Assembly (NCBI RefSeq): GCF_001641335.1
Contig: NZ_LVEM01000001.1
Coordinates: forward strand, 358,709-422,708
Direction of reading: 5' to 3'
Length of the DNA stretch: 64,000 nt
DNA from: Bradyrhizobium stylosanthis
GTDB lineage: Bacteria > Pseudomonadota > Alphaproteobacteria > Rhizobiales > Xanthobacteraceae
Made by a program: the position numbers and the translations under genes. Positions 16,227-25,634 of this stretch are shown piece by piece; within the stretch, counting starts at the first letter, position 1, and each line of letters opens with the position of its first letter. The notes below the pieces were generated by a model, which was not told the DNA's origin, did no database searches, and worked only from the letters and a program-made list of their open reading frames with translations.

Positions 16227-17867
16227 ATGGACGCCAAGGGCAGCTCAGAGCGTGCTATCCGACACCCCAGCATGCCGCTTCGCAAGACAAGAAAGCGCTT
16301 GCTGCTGCTCGGGGCGGTCTCCGGGATCGCCCTTCTGGGGGTGGGTACGGTCAAGAATTGGAAAGCGATCGAGGTTGCTTCCGCAGCTGTCGCACGGTCG
16401 CTATCCGCTGCAGGCGGTGCGCCGCGAGAGCGGTCCGTTGACGCTGCGGCCGAAGCCGACACTGCGTTCGCAGCCCAAGCGCTGCCCGCAACGACGATCG
16501 ACGGCAGTTCCACTCTCGCCGCCTCTACCATCACCGAGCCCCCGAAATTGGCCGGAACGCAGGTGGACGCATCGCCGGCAGCCCCGCTCGTGGTCGGCGA
16601 TCGCCTCAAAATTGCGTTCTATGAGCGAGTGGATGTCGAAGAGGATAAGTGGGGGCGTTCCTCGTCGACGTCGGCTCTGCGCGGCATCCTCCAGCGTCCG
16701 GAACTGACCGGGGAATATGTGGTCCAGGAGGACGGTACGATTTCCGTGCCGTTGCTCGGTCTCGTTCCGGTCCTCAATCATTCAGCGCAACAGGTGCAGG
16801 AAGCGCTGGTGGACAGATTCGAGCAGCTGCTGGGGCGCAGGGGAATGGTCACCGTCTTGTCGGTAGAGCGTTCCCCCATTTACGTGCTCGGGCCGGTCAA
16901 GAACGCGGGTACGTTCAAATACGTGTCCGGCATGACCGTCCTGCACGCAATCGCGTTGGCGGGCGGGCTCGATCGCGGCACTAACGACCCCTGGCAGAAG
17001 ATCGAAGCCGTGCGCGAGATCCAGAAGCGCAGCGGCGCCGTTGATGCGATGCTGAAATTGCTGGCGCGCGGGGCGGTGCTCAAGGCGGAGCGCGACGGGA
17101 TTGCCACCAAGATCCCGCTCAGGCTGCTGGAACTGGTCGGCGCGACCGAGGCCGCCAACATCGTCAACGAGCAGAGCGACCGACGCAAGGCCGTTGCCAC
17201 GGCCCGCAAGAATCGCGAGCACGCCATCCAGGCTGCATTGGAGTCGGCCAAGCAGGATGTTGCGGTCTATGGGCGCACGGAGGCGCTCGATGAACTGGTC
17301 AAATTGCGCCAGGATCGCGTGAACAGTATGCGCTCCCTCGTCGACCGCAACGTTCTCAGTATGACGGTCCTCAATCAGGTGCAAAGCGAGCTCACCGACG
17401 CGGAGCAGCGCCGGAGGGACGCGCTCAATCAGTACGGGATGGCCAAGCAGCGCCTTGCTTCCATGGAGGCGGAGGTCATGAAGGTCCAGGCCGACGTCAA
17501 AAGCGAATTGGAGAACGAGATCGAGCTGGTCGAGCGCCAGATCGCGGACAATGAGCGCGAGTTCAACATCAGTGAGGGGGTCCTGGGCACGTTGCCGGCG
17601 ACACGCGGCCAATTCGCAAAGGAAGCGAACCGGGTGACTTACGAGATCGTGCGACAGACCGCGACCGGGCCGGTCGCCACACCGTCGAGCGGGACGAGCG
17701 TGCTGAAGCCCGGCGATCTCGTCAATGTCATCACGGGTGAAAGCGAGAGAGCGCAAAGCGGCGGGCCGGTCTCGGCCGCGAGGGAGGAACGATCGACAAC
17801 CGGGCGTGCCGACTACTCGGAGACGACGGGTCGCGCCGTCGCGGAGCAGAGGACAGGCCCGAAGTGA
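16227..17867 (+). CDS. ExoF-like polysaccharide export protein
   Basis: A 546-residue membrane-anchored protein. A basic N-terminus and hydrophobic segment (RLLLLGAVSGIALLGVGTV) are followed by a Wza/Poly_export domain: PLVVGDRLKIAFYERVDV, EYVVQEDGTISVPLLGLV. An SLBB-type strand set (SPIYVLGPVKNAGTFKYV, LHAIALAGG) comes next, then a long helical coiled-coil region to about residue 470 and a return beta segment (GTSVLKPGDLVNVI). This long-helix form matches rhizobial ExoF, which acts with ExoP/ExoQ in exopolysaccharide export across the periplasm. The start at 16227 is preferred; another ATG at 16272 is possible. No ExoP-type kinase is present in the window. Confidence 0.85.
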   Translation: MDAKGSSERAIRHPSMPLRKTRKRLLLLGAVSGIALLGVGTVKNWKAIEVASAAVARSLSAAGGAPRERSVDAAAEADTAFAAQALPATTIDGSSTLAASTITEPPKLAGTQVDASPAAPLVVGDRLKIAFYERVDVEEDKWGRSSSTSALRGILQRPELTGEYVVQEDGTISVPLLGLVPVLNHSAQQVQEALVDRFEQLLGRRGMVTVLSVERSPIYVLGPVKNAGTFKYVSGMTVLHAIALAGGLDRGTNDPWQKIEAVREIQKRSGAVDAMLKLLARGAVLKAERDGIATKIPLRLLELVGATEAANIVNEQSDRRKAVATARKNREHAIQAALESAKQDVAVYGRTEALDELVKLRQDRVNSMRSLVDRNVLSMTVLNQVQSELTDAEQRRRDALNQYGMAKQRLASMEAEVMKVQADVKSELENEIELVERQIADNEREFNISEGVLGTLPATRGQFAKEANRVTYEIVRQTATGPVATPSSGTSVLKPGDLVNVITGESERAQSGGPVSAAREERSTTGRADYSETTGRAVAEQRTGPK

Positions 17868-17961
17868 TGACCGTCCAGGACATTCGAGAGCAAAGGCTGG
17901 CCCGCATGGACAGGCTAGTCGGGGCCTGGCAATTCGTCTTCCGGTCGGGCCGGTCGGTTGC

Positions 17962-19020
17962 ATGGTAGACTTTCAGTCATGGATGGTCATGTCCCCTTCT
18001 CGCCAACAACTAAGGCGGCATAAGCAAAGCGTGGCGTCGGCGAAATACATCGACGGTTTGCCCGAGCCCGGGCCAACCGTGCTCTCCGCCGCAGATGGAC
18101 CGAGCCCGCCAGTCGCTGCAATTTCAGACCACAAGGACGAGAGATCGGAATTCGGAGCGTCCACACCGGTCATGCTGAAGCCGGACTACAGGGCGATCCA
18201 GCGGCGCTGGAACGATACCCGATCACCCGATCGCTTGATTGCCCACTATGAACTCGAGCGCCGGCTCGCAGATCGCCTGCGATCCGCGGCCCGGCACGAG
18301 CGTTCGCAGCTCTATGCCGAGGTCTATTCGGAGCTGTTCAACAGCCTGCCGGATCATCCCCAGCTTAGGGGAGGCGACAGGTCACGGCCCGAACGCGTTG
18401 CGAGACAAGTCAGGCTCCTCAAGCCCCTGATGACGCGCGGCGGCGTGTACCTGGAAATCGGCGCCGGCGACGCCCTGCTGCCCTATGCGCTGTCGACGAT
18501 CGCCCGCGAGGTGCTCGGTCTCGACGTCACGGATGCTCTTGTGGACTTCACCACCGCGCCGGAAAATTTCCGGTTCGTGAAGACGGACGGGATCGGCATT
18601 CCCCTCGCGGACAACTCCGTGGACCTGGCCAACTCCGATCAGCTCATGGAGCACCTGCACGACGACGACGCCAGAGACCAGCTCCGGGAGATCCATCGCG
18701 TCCTGAGACCCGGCGGACGTTATGTATGCACGACGCCGAGCATCGTTACCGGCCCGCATGACATATCGGCTCTCGTCGATGACGTGGCAACGGGAATGCA
18801 CATGCGCGAGTACGACTATCGCTCCCTCCGCGCCTTGATCCTGGCGGCGGGTTTCCGCCGGGTCAAATTCCCCCTGGTGATCGCCGGCTACAGGCTGGCC
18901 ACGCCACCTTATTGGCTGTTGCGCGGCATCGAACGGGCTCTCGGACGGCTCCCGATGCATCTGCGGCGCAGTCAAGTGGTCGGCGCGTTGATGGGCATCA
19001 CGGCGATCGCAACAAAATGA
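17962..19020 (+). CDS. class I SAM-dependent methyltransferase
   Basis: About 352 residues. The Rossmann-type methyltransferase core begins GGVYLEIGAGDALLPYAL (motif I), followed by EVLGLDVTDALVDF, IPLADNSVDLANSDQLMEHL and HRVLRPGGRYVCTTPS, giving all four usual motifs. The N-terminal 150 residues are partly helical and include RSAARHERSQLYAEVYSELF. The C-terminus VIAGYRLATPPYWLLRGIER is partly hydrophobic and may lie at the membrane. Context in an exopolysaccharide locus suggests methylation of a sugar or of a lipid-linked intermediate. The start is uncertain: 17962 is the first ATG after the exoF-like stop, 18172 is the latest that keeps the core. Confidence 0.8.
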   Translation: MVDFQSWMVMSPSRQQLRRHKQSVASAKYIDGLPEPGPTVLSAADGPSPPVAAISDHKDERSEFGASTPVMLKPDYRAIQRRWNDTRSPDRLIAHYELERRLADRLRSAARHERSQLYAEVYSELFNSLPDHPQLRGGDRSRPERVARQVRLLKPLMTRGGVYLEIGAGDALLPYALSTIAREVLGLDVTDALVDFTTAPENFRFVKTDGIGIPLADNSVDLANSDQLMEHLHDDDARDQLREIHRVLRPGGRYVCTTPSIVTGPHDISALVDDVATGMHMREYDYRSLRALILAAGFRRVKFPLVIAGYRLATPPYWLLRGIERALGRLPMHLRRSQVVGALMGITAIATK

Positions 19021-19092
19021 ATTGTGAAGTTTCGCGGAGCCGAATGACGGCGATCGGCGCAGATCGACATTCTTTCTGCGGTCGAGGGCCGC

Positions 19093-20424
19093 TCAAGTCT
19101 GGAGCAGCTTGGGGGACGGGCTTCGCGCATCGGGCTCGCTGGCCGAATCCAGCGTTGTCGCAAAGAACAAGACAAGAGCCGCGCATGCGCCCTCAATGTT
19201 GACGGCGACCGTCCAAGCCACGGCCAGGCCTTGAAGCCCGCCAAGCTTCGCACCCGCGATTGCGGAACATATCTCCAGCAATCCACCGAATGCGAACCAG
19301 TGGGATGCTTTGCCCATTTTGTTGCGAAGCCGCGCCAGGCTGCAGGCATGATACTTGAACGTCGATCCCAGCAGACTGAACCCGAGCAAGCACAGGCTCG
19401 TGCCCGCAATCCGCGGATAAGCCGGATTGAAGACCGCAAGAATCTGTTGCGAATAGAAAAAGACGACGCTGGCGCAGACCAGTGAGAACAGCAATGAGAC
19501 TGTCAGCGACACGAGCATATGGTGCCGGAATTGCTTCGCGTTTGCTCTGATCACGGGGAACAGGACGGTGGACATGGCTGCGGGGATCGTGCCGGCCATC
19601 GTCACCAGCATCCACAGCGACACGAACGCGGCATTCGTGGTCGCCGACAGGAGAACCAGCACAAGGTAGGGCATCACGATAACGGGCGCCTGGATGGTAA
19701 CATCGAGCGCGTAATGACCGAATACCTTGTGTCGAAGATTGTAGAGCGCCCGGAAGTCGGGCGGCCCAAGGAGGCGCCGGGCTCTGCCGTGGGTCAGGAC
19801 ATCAAGTCCGATCCACGATATCAGCAACCCGGCCAACCATGTCAGCACGATCGCGGCGGTGGAAGCAAAGCCCGCGAGGGCGGCAACTGCGATCAGCATC
19901 AGCTTGCACGTGGAGAACAACACTTGTCGGATCATCCGGCTGGAGCTGTGCAGATCGCCGACGAGTGCCGCATCGCCGAGTTCGATGGGAACGGTCAGGC
20001 AGCACCCGAGGACGAAGGCAGTCCCCACGAGCCAATTGTCGATCGGACTGTTCGAACTGTTGAGCTGCGACTCTCCGACGACAAACGACAAGGCCAGGCC
20101 GAGCGCCAGCCCTAGCCCGATCGATGCTGCTGCGCTCACAAGACCGGCCACCCGGCCCGGGTGCCTGCCGATTTCGCCAATCAGCAACGTCCCAAGCCCA
20201 GCCTCTCCCAGCAGACCGATGAGGCCCATCACGGATAGGAGAGCGGAGGCCGTGCCGATGACCTCCGGCGGGAAGAGGCGGGCGGCAAGCCACCAATAGG
20301 CAAATCCCAACACAGCCGTGACCACCGTGCCGATGGCCATTGCGCCCGAGTTGATAACGAAGACCGCACTTTTCTGCACCGTCCCTAGAAGGCGCGTCAT
20401 CGCGGTTCGGGTGGGCGCTGACAT
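19093..20424 (-). CDS. polysaccharide flippase (Wzx/MOP family)
   Basis: A 443-residue integral membrane protein with about twelve hydrophobic segments. It starts with a short basic N-terminus, then FVINSGAMAIGTVVTAVLGF and YWWLAARLFPPEVIGTASA, the family-typical first helices of MOP-superfamily flippases (F/YW-x2-AR-x-F/Y-P-P-E). Such proteins turn lipid-linked oligosaccharide repeat units across the inner membrane. It is the last gene of a seven-gene minus-strand operon of glycosyltransferases starting at 27676, separated from the preceding gene by 6 nt. Convergent with the methyltransferase gene. Confidence 0.85.
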   Translation of the reverse strand: MSAPTRTAMTRLLGTVQKSAVFVINSGAMAIGTVVTAVLGFAYWWLAARLFPPEVIGTASALLSVMGLIGLLGEAGLGTLLIGEIGRHPGRVAGLVSAAASIGLGLALGLALSFVVGESQLNSSNSPIDNWLVGTAFVLGCCLTVPIELGDAALVGDLHSSSRMIRQVLFSTCKLMLIAVAALAGFASTAAIVLTWLAGLLISWIGLDVLTHGRARRLLGPPDFRALYNLRHKVFGHYALDVTIQAPVIVMPYLVLVLLSATTNAAFVSLWMLVTMAGTIPAAMSTVLFPVIRANAKQFRHHMLVSLTVSLLFSLVCASVVFFYSQQILAVFNPAYPRIAGTSLCLLGFSLLGSTFKYHACSLARLRNKMGKASHWFAFGGLLEICSAIAGAKLGGLQGLAVAWTVAVNIEGACAALVLFFATTLDSASEPDARSPSPKLLQT

Positions 20425-20430
20425 CGTGGC

Positions 20431-21696
20431 TCACCCGAATGTTGGTGCGCAGGGAGCATGATCCTGAGCGGTGGCTGGGTGCAGCACGTCATGGTAGACC
20501 TGCTCGATCCTCGTTACCACCGCTCCGGCCTTGAGCCGTTCGACCCTGGCGAGACTTCGCGATTCCATGCGGGTCAGCAAGGCGCGGTCGTTCAGAAATG
20601 ATTGCATCGCACGGGCCAGAGCCGGTGCGTCACCCGGCGGAACGAGAAGTCCCGTCTTGCCGTGATCGACCAGATCCGGCATGCCGCCGACGTCGGTTGC
20701 GACGACGGCCTTGCCGGATGCCATCGCTTCCATGATGACGGTCGCGCAGGCTTCCGGCCCGACCGACGGCAGGACGCCAAAGAGCGAGCGATGCCATGCA
20801 TGCATGATGGCGGCGTGTGGCCAGTTGCTGAAGACGCGGACGTTCGGCGGAAACTCGGCGGGCGTGTCGGCGAGCCGGCGCCCGATCAGGACCAGCGGCG
20901 GTGCTTGCTCGAGGCGGGCGTAGGCGCTGAGAAGAACGTCGATGCCCTTGAGCCGCATCATGTCGCCGACGAACAGAATGAAGTTTTCCTCGGGCAGTTC
21001 CCGCAGGCAGGGATCCTCCGCGCCAAGCACGCCGACGTCGTCAGGGACAAAATTGGGTATGACCTCGTACGGAGCGTGGCCGTCGGTCAGACCTGTATGA
21101 CGCGCCACGGCATGGCTCACTGCGATGAATCGGTCCACCACCCGCCTGGCGAGGAAACTCGACGCGCAATTGCCCAATGTCGTCGCGATGGCCTTCGTCG
21201 TTCCGTAGTGGGCGGCGGCGCAGGGCAGGCACTTCGCGAGCTGCGGACCGTCGCACAGATCTGTACCCAGATGCATGAAGTTCTTCTTGGCGCAGACGAG
21301 GCCGTAGTCGTGCAGCGTCACCACCAGCCGCGCGCGACCGAGGGGCTTGATCGGCAGGAACGAGGCATAGATCCAGTTGTGAGCGTGGACGACGTCCGGC
21401 CGCTCCTGTGCGATCAGCCGCTTCAGAGCGAATACGAGCTCCGGGTCTGGAAACGGCGGCGCGTGGCGGCGTTCGGAATCGGCGTGGAGAGCCGAGAGGC
21501 GTTGAATTGTCCCACGCAGGCGATGCACGCGGACCGTGCCGTCCAGCTCGCTCCCCGGCGATCCAGCACGCATCAGAGTGCCGATGCTCACGTCATGGCC
21601 GCGCTGCGCCAGCGCCCTGCCGAGATTGCGAACATGCCGCTCCTCCCCTCCGATTGCCGGAGGATAGAATTGCGAGAGCAGCAGGACGCGCATCAT
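20431..21696 (-). CDS. glycosyltransferase family 4
   Basis: A 421-residue GT-B enzyme. The acceptor domain starts VLLLSQFYPPAIGGEERHVR with the family glycine-rich loop, and includes DVVHAHNWIYASFLP. The donor domain contains FILFVGDMMRLKGIDVLL and SVGPEACATVIMEAMASGKA, matching the E-x7-E motif of retaining GT4 enzymes, then VVATDVGGMPDLVDHGKTGL. It transfers a nucleotide-sugar residue to a growing polysaccharide unit. The ATG at 21696 overlaps the stop of the upstream membrane gene in ATGA, so the pair is translationally coupled. Confidence 0.9.
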   Translation of the reverse strand: MMRVLLLSQFYPPAIGGEERHVRNLGRALAQRGHDVSIGTLMRAGSPGSELDGTVRVHRLRGTIQRLSALHADSERRHAPPFPDPELVFALKRLIAQERPDVVHAHNWIYASFLPIKPLGRARLVVTLHDYGLVCAKKNFMHLGTDLCDGPQLAKCLPCAAAHYGTTKAIATTLGNCASSFLARRVVDRFIAVSHAVARHTGLTDGHAPYEVIPNFVPDDVGVLGAEDPCLRELPEENFILFVGDMMRLKGIDVLLSAYARLEQAPPLVLIGRRLADTPAEFPPNVRVFSNWPHAAIMHAWHRSLFGVLPSVGPEACATVIMEAMASGKAVVATDVGGMPDLVDHGKTGLLVPPGDAPALARAMQSFLNDRALLTRMESRSLARVERLKAGAVVTRIEQVYHDVLHPATAQDHAPCAPTFG

Positions 21697-22466
21697 CGAG
21701 CCTCGTCTTGACGGCGTGGCACCAGGGTTGAAACGCTGCGATAGAGTCGATTGTCGTCCGGGCGGTAGAGCCGGGCGTCGGCCCTCTGCGAAGTGGCCGA
21801 GATAGGGACCTGGATCTCTCGCGACCAGGTTTCGCCAGGCGCAAGTGTGAGCGAGTGGAATACGGCAAATGGCTGGCCGCCGAGGTTTATCTCCAGGTCG
21901 AAGCGCTGGGTGTTGGCCTCGGCGCTGCGGACGCCGACGGTCATCCGAGCCGGGCCGCCACTTGCCGGCGGCAAGATCCAGAACGCGGTATAGCTGAACT
22001 GCCGGTAAGTCGCCTCGTCGTGGACGGCCAGCGCGTAAGCGCCGCTAGCCAGGAGCAGTGCGGCGGCCATCGCGGTGCCCTGGGAGAGGCGCACCGGCAC
22101 CGAACCGGGCCAGGGCGGCAGATCGGGAGCGTCGCTGCGGCGGCCGGCCACCAGTGCAGCGGCCACGGTGACGGCGCAGAACCAGCTCGCCCAACCGAGC
22201 GGCGTCAGCAGACCCGCAGCGTTCAGGATGAATCCCCCGGCAATGCCAATGACGAGGCTGGCGCCGACAGCGTAGGCGAGATGTTCGGACAAGGAGCTGG
22301 TCTTGATGCCGATCGCCCGCAGCATCGCGTGGCCGGAGACAAGAAAGACCATTGGCGCGACCAGGACTGTACGCAGCAGCACATTGCTGCTGAGGCCGAC
22401 GGCAGCCAGCATGACGAGGGCCCAGAGCAGGGCGGCCCGAAGGTCTCGTTGGCTAGGAATTCTCAT
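21693..22466 (-). CDS. membrane protein with DUF1616-like architecture
   Basis: A 257-residue protein with four or five transmembrane helices in residues 10-150 (for example LLWALVMLAAVGLSSNVLL and LVIGIAGGFILNAAGLL). A soluble C-terminal beta-domain follows, with FAVFHSLTLAPGETWSREIQ. DUF1616 proteins have the same order, with the beta domain facing outside. Function unknown; the neighbourhood implies a role in polysaccharide assembly. It overlaps the upstream gene by 14 nt and the downstream gene by 4 nt. The start at 22466 precedes the first helix directly; a longer upstream frame is a shadow of the overlapping gene. Confidence 0.7.
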   Translation of the reverse strand: MRIPSQRDLRAALLWALVMLAAVGLSSNVLLRTVLVAPMVFLVSGHAMLRAIGIKTSSLSEHLAYAVGASLVIGIAGGFILNAAGLLTPLGWASWFCAVTVAAALVAGRRSDAPDLPPWPGSVPVRLSQGTAMAAALLLASGAYALAVHDEATYRQFSYTAFWILPPASGGPARMTVGVRSAEANTQRFDLEINLGGQPFAVFHSLTLAPGETWSREIQVPISATSQRADARLYRPDDNRLYRSVSTLVPRRQDEAR

Positions 22467-24432
22467 GCAATCCCCTGACGTCGTAGATGACGATCCAGCC
22501 GTTGTCGTAGATGCGCGAGACGCCCTTGATGTCGTTGAATTTGAGCAGATCGCTGCCGGAAAGCGCCTTTCCGTGTGCTGGTTGCCACGGCTCGAAGTAG
22601 AAGCCGAGCATCGGTGGAGCCGTGGACAAGCGCAGATCCACCAGCAGGAAATCGATGTCGCTCCTCGCCAGCACCCTGAGAATATCCGGGTCCAGCGTCT
22701 CGGCTTCGAACAATCGCGCCGTGTCAACGCCTGCGACGATCCTGACCCTCGCGTCTTGCCGGCCATAACTGGCAAGCAGAAGGCGATTGACTCGATCGGC
22801 AGTGAAGCGGTTGCCTGCCGCAAGCCATTCGTTGGTCCAGCGCGCGGTGTCTATCCCCATGGCCTCGACAGATTGCTGGTCGGCCCCGACCTTGTAGCGT
22901 CCCCGGATCGGGTCGGGTGCAGAGCTTGTGATGCCGCCCATGACGATAATGGAGAGCGCAACAGCCGGCCCCGCGCGGCGCCACCCGCGCGCCTCGCGGC
23001 CCTGCCAGAAATGGACGATGCTCACCGCGACGACCAAGCCGACCGAGATGAACACGAACGTTGCCATGCGGTTCGCGATCTCCCATGCCGATTGGGTCAG
23101 GCGCAAGATCACCGAGACCGGAAATCCGAAGGCAAGGATCGTGAGGAATACGATGCGGCTGTCGCGCCAGCGTCGCTTCAGAATGTCCCCGATCGGACGC
23201 CAACCCGATGGCGCACCGCTCGACGTGGCCAGAGCAAGCGACCTGAAGAAACCCGTCGCCAGTCCGAGCGACAACAGCAGGACTGCGATGGCGGTCGTCA
23301 GCCGCATGCCGAGGGGCTGGGATATTGCGCTGACCTCCGGCCGATGCGTGACCCCGCCCGAGAATTTCCGCATCAACGCTCTGAGACCGCTTTCGACCGC
23401 AGGGCCAAGGTAGCCTGAGAGAGGGTTGCCGCGGGCCATCACCCAGAGGACCGGCAGGGCGGCGGCGAGCGCGGCGATGAGGATGATGGCGAGCGTCGTG
23501 CCGATCCGCGACGCCCCCTGTCGGCGAAGAGCTTCGAAGGCCGCCAGCATGGCGAAGTAGAAGGCGGCAAAGGCCGCCGTCACGTGATGCGTCACCGCGA
23601 GGCAAGCCAACAGCAAGGCGATCAGCCCGAGTGCTCGCAATCTCGCGCGGGGATCGAAATCCCTTGACGCTGCTTCGACCGCGAAGGTCAGCATGCACAG
23701 CACGACGCCCAGGCTTTCGTACGAGAACATCGAGTCGAAAATGACGAAGGTCATGCAGCCCATGTAGGCCAGGCAAGCAATGGCCGAAATGCGGGGCGAT
23801 CCCGTGATGGCTTCGTAGAACAGGAACAGAGCAACGACGAACGTGCCCTTCAGGATGACCAGGAGCAGCGTCCCCGCCAGGAAGACGGATAGTCCGGTCA
23901 GATTGACGATGGCAGTCGTCAGGATCTCCAGGGCCGGATAGGTCGGGCCGATCGGAAGCAGCGAATTGGACAGAAAGAGACGGCGCGCGGTCAAGAGATC
24001 GTCGGCCGCGACCCAGTGCAGGAATTCGTCGTGACCGATGAAGCTCGTCGGCGAGTACACAGTCTTGTAATAGAGCAGGAGTTCGGCAAACAGGAACAGC
24101 AGGAAGAGGCGTTCACCCCGAGCAACGCCGGGCCAGCCGATGCGAAGGCTGATAGGGACGACCAGCAGGACGACGCCGGACCAGAACAGCAGAGGCGTCA
24201 CGTCGTAGGCTCGGCGCCCGGCCGCGTGCCCCGCTACGACCAGCAACAGAGCGACGGCCGCCGTCAGGCACAAGGCCGCGATCCAATCGCAGTTCACCGG
24301 CCGTGTTGGAGCATCGGAGCTGCTGCCGCGAAGATCTGGGCCAATGACTGCCGAGACGAGTTGGACCGCGCCTTGGACCGCGCCTTGGAGCGGACCTGGC
24401 CCCGTCGCTGCGGTCAAACGAGCAGGCATCAT
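22453..24432 (-). CDS. polytopic membrane protein, GT-C-like glycosyltransferase or polymerase candidate
   Basis: A 659-residue membrane protein with about twelve to fourteen hydrophobic helices and a soluble C-terminal region. Between the early helices lies TSFIGHDEFLHWVAADDLL, where the acidic pair in a periplasmic loop resembles the catalytic loop of GT-C enzymes that use lipid-linked sugars. A large extracytoplasmic C-terminal part includes DFLLVDLRLSTAPPMLGFYF and SRIYDNGWIVIYDVRG. It could be a GT-C transferase, a Wzy-type polymerase or an unknown membrane enzyme. The ATG at 24432 overlaps the upstream stop in ATGA. Confidence 0.65.
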   Translation of the reverse strand: MMPARLTAATGPGPLQGAVQGAVQLVSAVIGPDLRGSSSDAPTRPVNCDWIAALCLTAAVALLLVVAGHAAGRRAYDVTPLLFWSGVVLLVVPISLRIGWPGVARGERLFLLFLFAELLLYYKTVYSPTSFIGHDEFLHWVAADDLLTARRLFLSNSLLPIGPTYPALEILTTAIVNLTGLSVFLAGTLLLVILKGTFVVALFLFYEAITGSPRISAIACLAYMGCMTFVIFDSMFSYESLGVVLCMLTFAVEAASRDFDPRARLRALGLIALLLACLAVTHHVTAAFAAFYFAMLAAFEALRRQGASRIGTTLAIILIAALAAALPVLWVMARGNPLSGYLGPAVESGLRALMRKFSGGVTHRPEVSAISQPLGMRLTTAIAVLLLSLGLATGFFRSLALATSSGAPSGWRPIGDILKRRWRDSRIVFLTILAFGFPVSVILRLTQSAWEIANRMATFVFISVGLVVAVSIVHFWQGREARGWRRAGPAVALSIIVMGGITSSAPDPIRGRYKVGADQQSVEAMGIDTARWTNEWLAAGNRFTADRVNRLLLASYGRQDARVRIVAGVDTARLFEAETLDPDILRVLARSDIDFLLVDLRLSTAPPMLGFYFEPWQPAHGKALSGSDLLKFNDIKGVSRIYDNGWIVIYDVRGLHENS

Positions 24433-25592
24433 CTTCGCGCCTTCGTCGCGGGGGGCCACGATGGGATGCCGTCAAGCGAAGGGCGATGCCTTGACCGGCG
24501 GCTCAGAAAGTCAGTGTGAACATCGTCGTAGACTTCGCTCAGCATTCGTGCGCAGGCATCCCAGTCCGGCAGCGCCCAGTCCGGGACGTCCCGCTGGGCC
24601 TCCAGCTCTTCGGCCATGGCCGCAGCGAGGGTGCTCGCGCTTGCGTCCCGCGCGACCGCCCGGCAGAGCCCTTTGGACGCCAGCTCTCCAAGCCCGGAGG
24701 TATCGGTAACAAGGACCGGGCGCCGCAGCGCCAAGGCTTCCATGACGGCGACCGGATGAGCTTCGTATTCGCTGAACAAGACGAACAGTCCGGCGCTCGC
24801 CAGGATGTCCGCCATTTTCTGGCGTTCGGATCCGGGGATGCTCGCGATCGTAACCCGTTCTTCAAGCCCAAGCCTGGCGATCAGGCGCCGTAAGTCTGCT
24901 TCATGCGGACCCGATCCGACGATGTGAAGCCGCGCTTCCGGTCGCCGTTGGATCAACTCGGGCATGGCTGCAATCGCCCGGTGATGGCCCTTGTAGCGCT
25001 CGAGCCGGCCGCCGGAGACGATCAGATGAGGGTCGACCTTGACGGTGGGACTCGCAGCCGGCATTGCCGCGCCGTTTGGAATGACGACGAAGCGCTCGCG
25101 CGGTACGCCCATCCTGGTGCTGAAGAAGCTAGCCTCGAATTCGGAGACGCCGATCAGCCGCGCGGCTCGGGTCACGAGCGGGCGGAGCATTGCCTGCTGG
25201 GCCCCGCGTATGGCGTTGCGAAGCCGCGAGGAATGTCCGCCGCTGTGGAAGGTCAGGACGAAAGGCAGGCCGCCGCGAATGGCCGCAAGCATCCCGACCG
25301 GTGCCACGAAGGTGTTGTAGCCCTGGAAATGGACCAGATCCCAGACGCCGCGCCGGATCGCGGCGTAGATGCCCGGCGACACATACAGGTCCCATTCCCT
25401 AGGCCAGGCCCGCATGCGCTGCACGCGCATGCCGCGCATATATTCCTCAACCGGCAGCTCTCCCGACGGATCCGTGGTGAGGACATCGACCACGTGGCCG
25501 CGCGCCACGAGCCGTGGTCCGACTTCGTGGATGTGGGTCTCGATGCCTCCCATGAAAGGGTGGCAACGGGCGGCGACCATCAGGATTCGCAT
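24429..25592 (-). CDS. glycosyltransferase family 4
   Basis: A 387-residue GT-B enzyme starting MRILMVAARCHPFMGGIETH, with a typical GT4 N-terminus. FHSGGHSSRLRNAIRG and RLIGVSEFEASFF belong to the acceptor domain. The donor domain shows LIVSGGRLERYKGHHRAIAA, RLHIVGSGPHEADLRRL and LFSEYEAHPVAVMEALALRR with the E-x7-E pair, then PVLVTDTSGLGELA. It probably adds one hexose-type residue in exopolysaccharide assembly. Second GT4 in the operon and not closely similar to the one at 20431. Separated by 42 nt from the upstream GT2 gene. Confidence 0.9.
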   Translation of the reverse strand: MRILMVAARCHPFMGGIETHIHEVGPRLVARGHVVDVLTTDPSGELPVEEYMRGMRVQRMRAWPREWDLYVSPGIYAAIRRGVWDLVHFQGYNTFVAPVGMLAAIRGGLPFVLTFHSGGHSSRLRNAIRGAQQAMLRPLVTRAARLIGVSEFEASFFSTRMGVPRERFVVIPNGAAMPAASPTVKVDPHLIVSGGRLERYKGHHRAIAAMPELIQRRPEARLHIVGSGPHEADLRRLIARLGLEERVTIASIPGSERQKMADILASAGLFVLFSEYEAHPVAVMEALALRRPVLVTDTSGLGELASKGLCRAVARDASASTLAAAMAEELEAQRDVPDWALPDWDACARMLSEVYDDVHTDFLSRRSRHRPSLDGIPSWPPATKARR

Positions 25593-25634
25593 TAGCTATC
25601 CCTTCACCGGACGATCCCTCGATTGTCCCCGCCT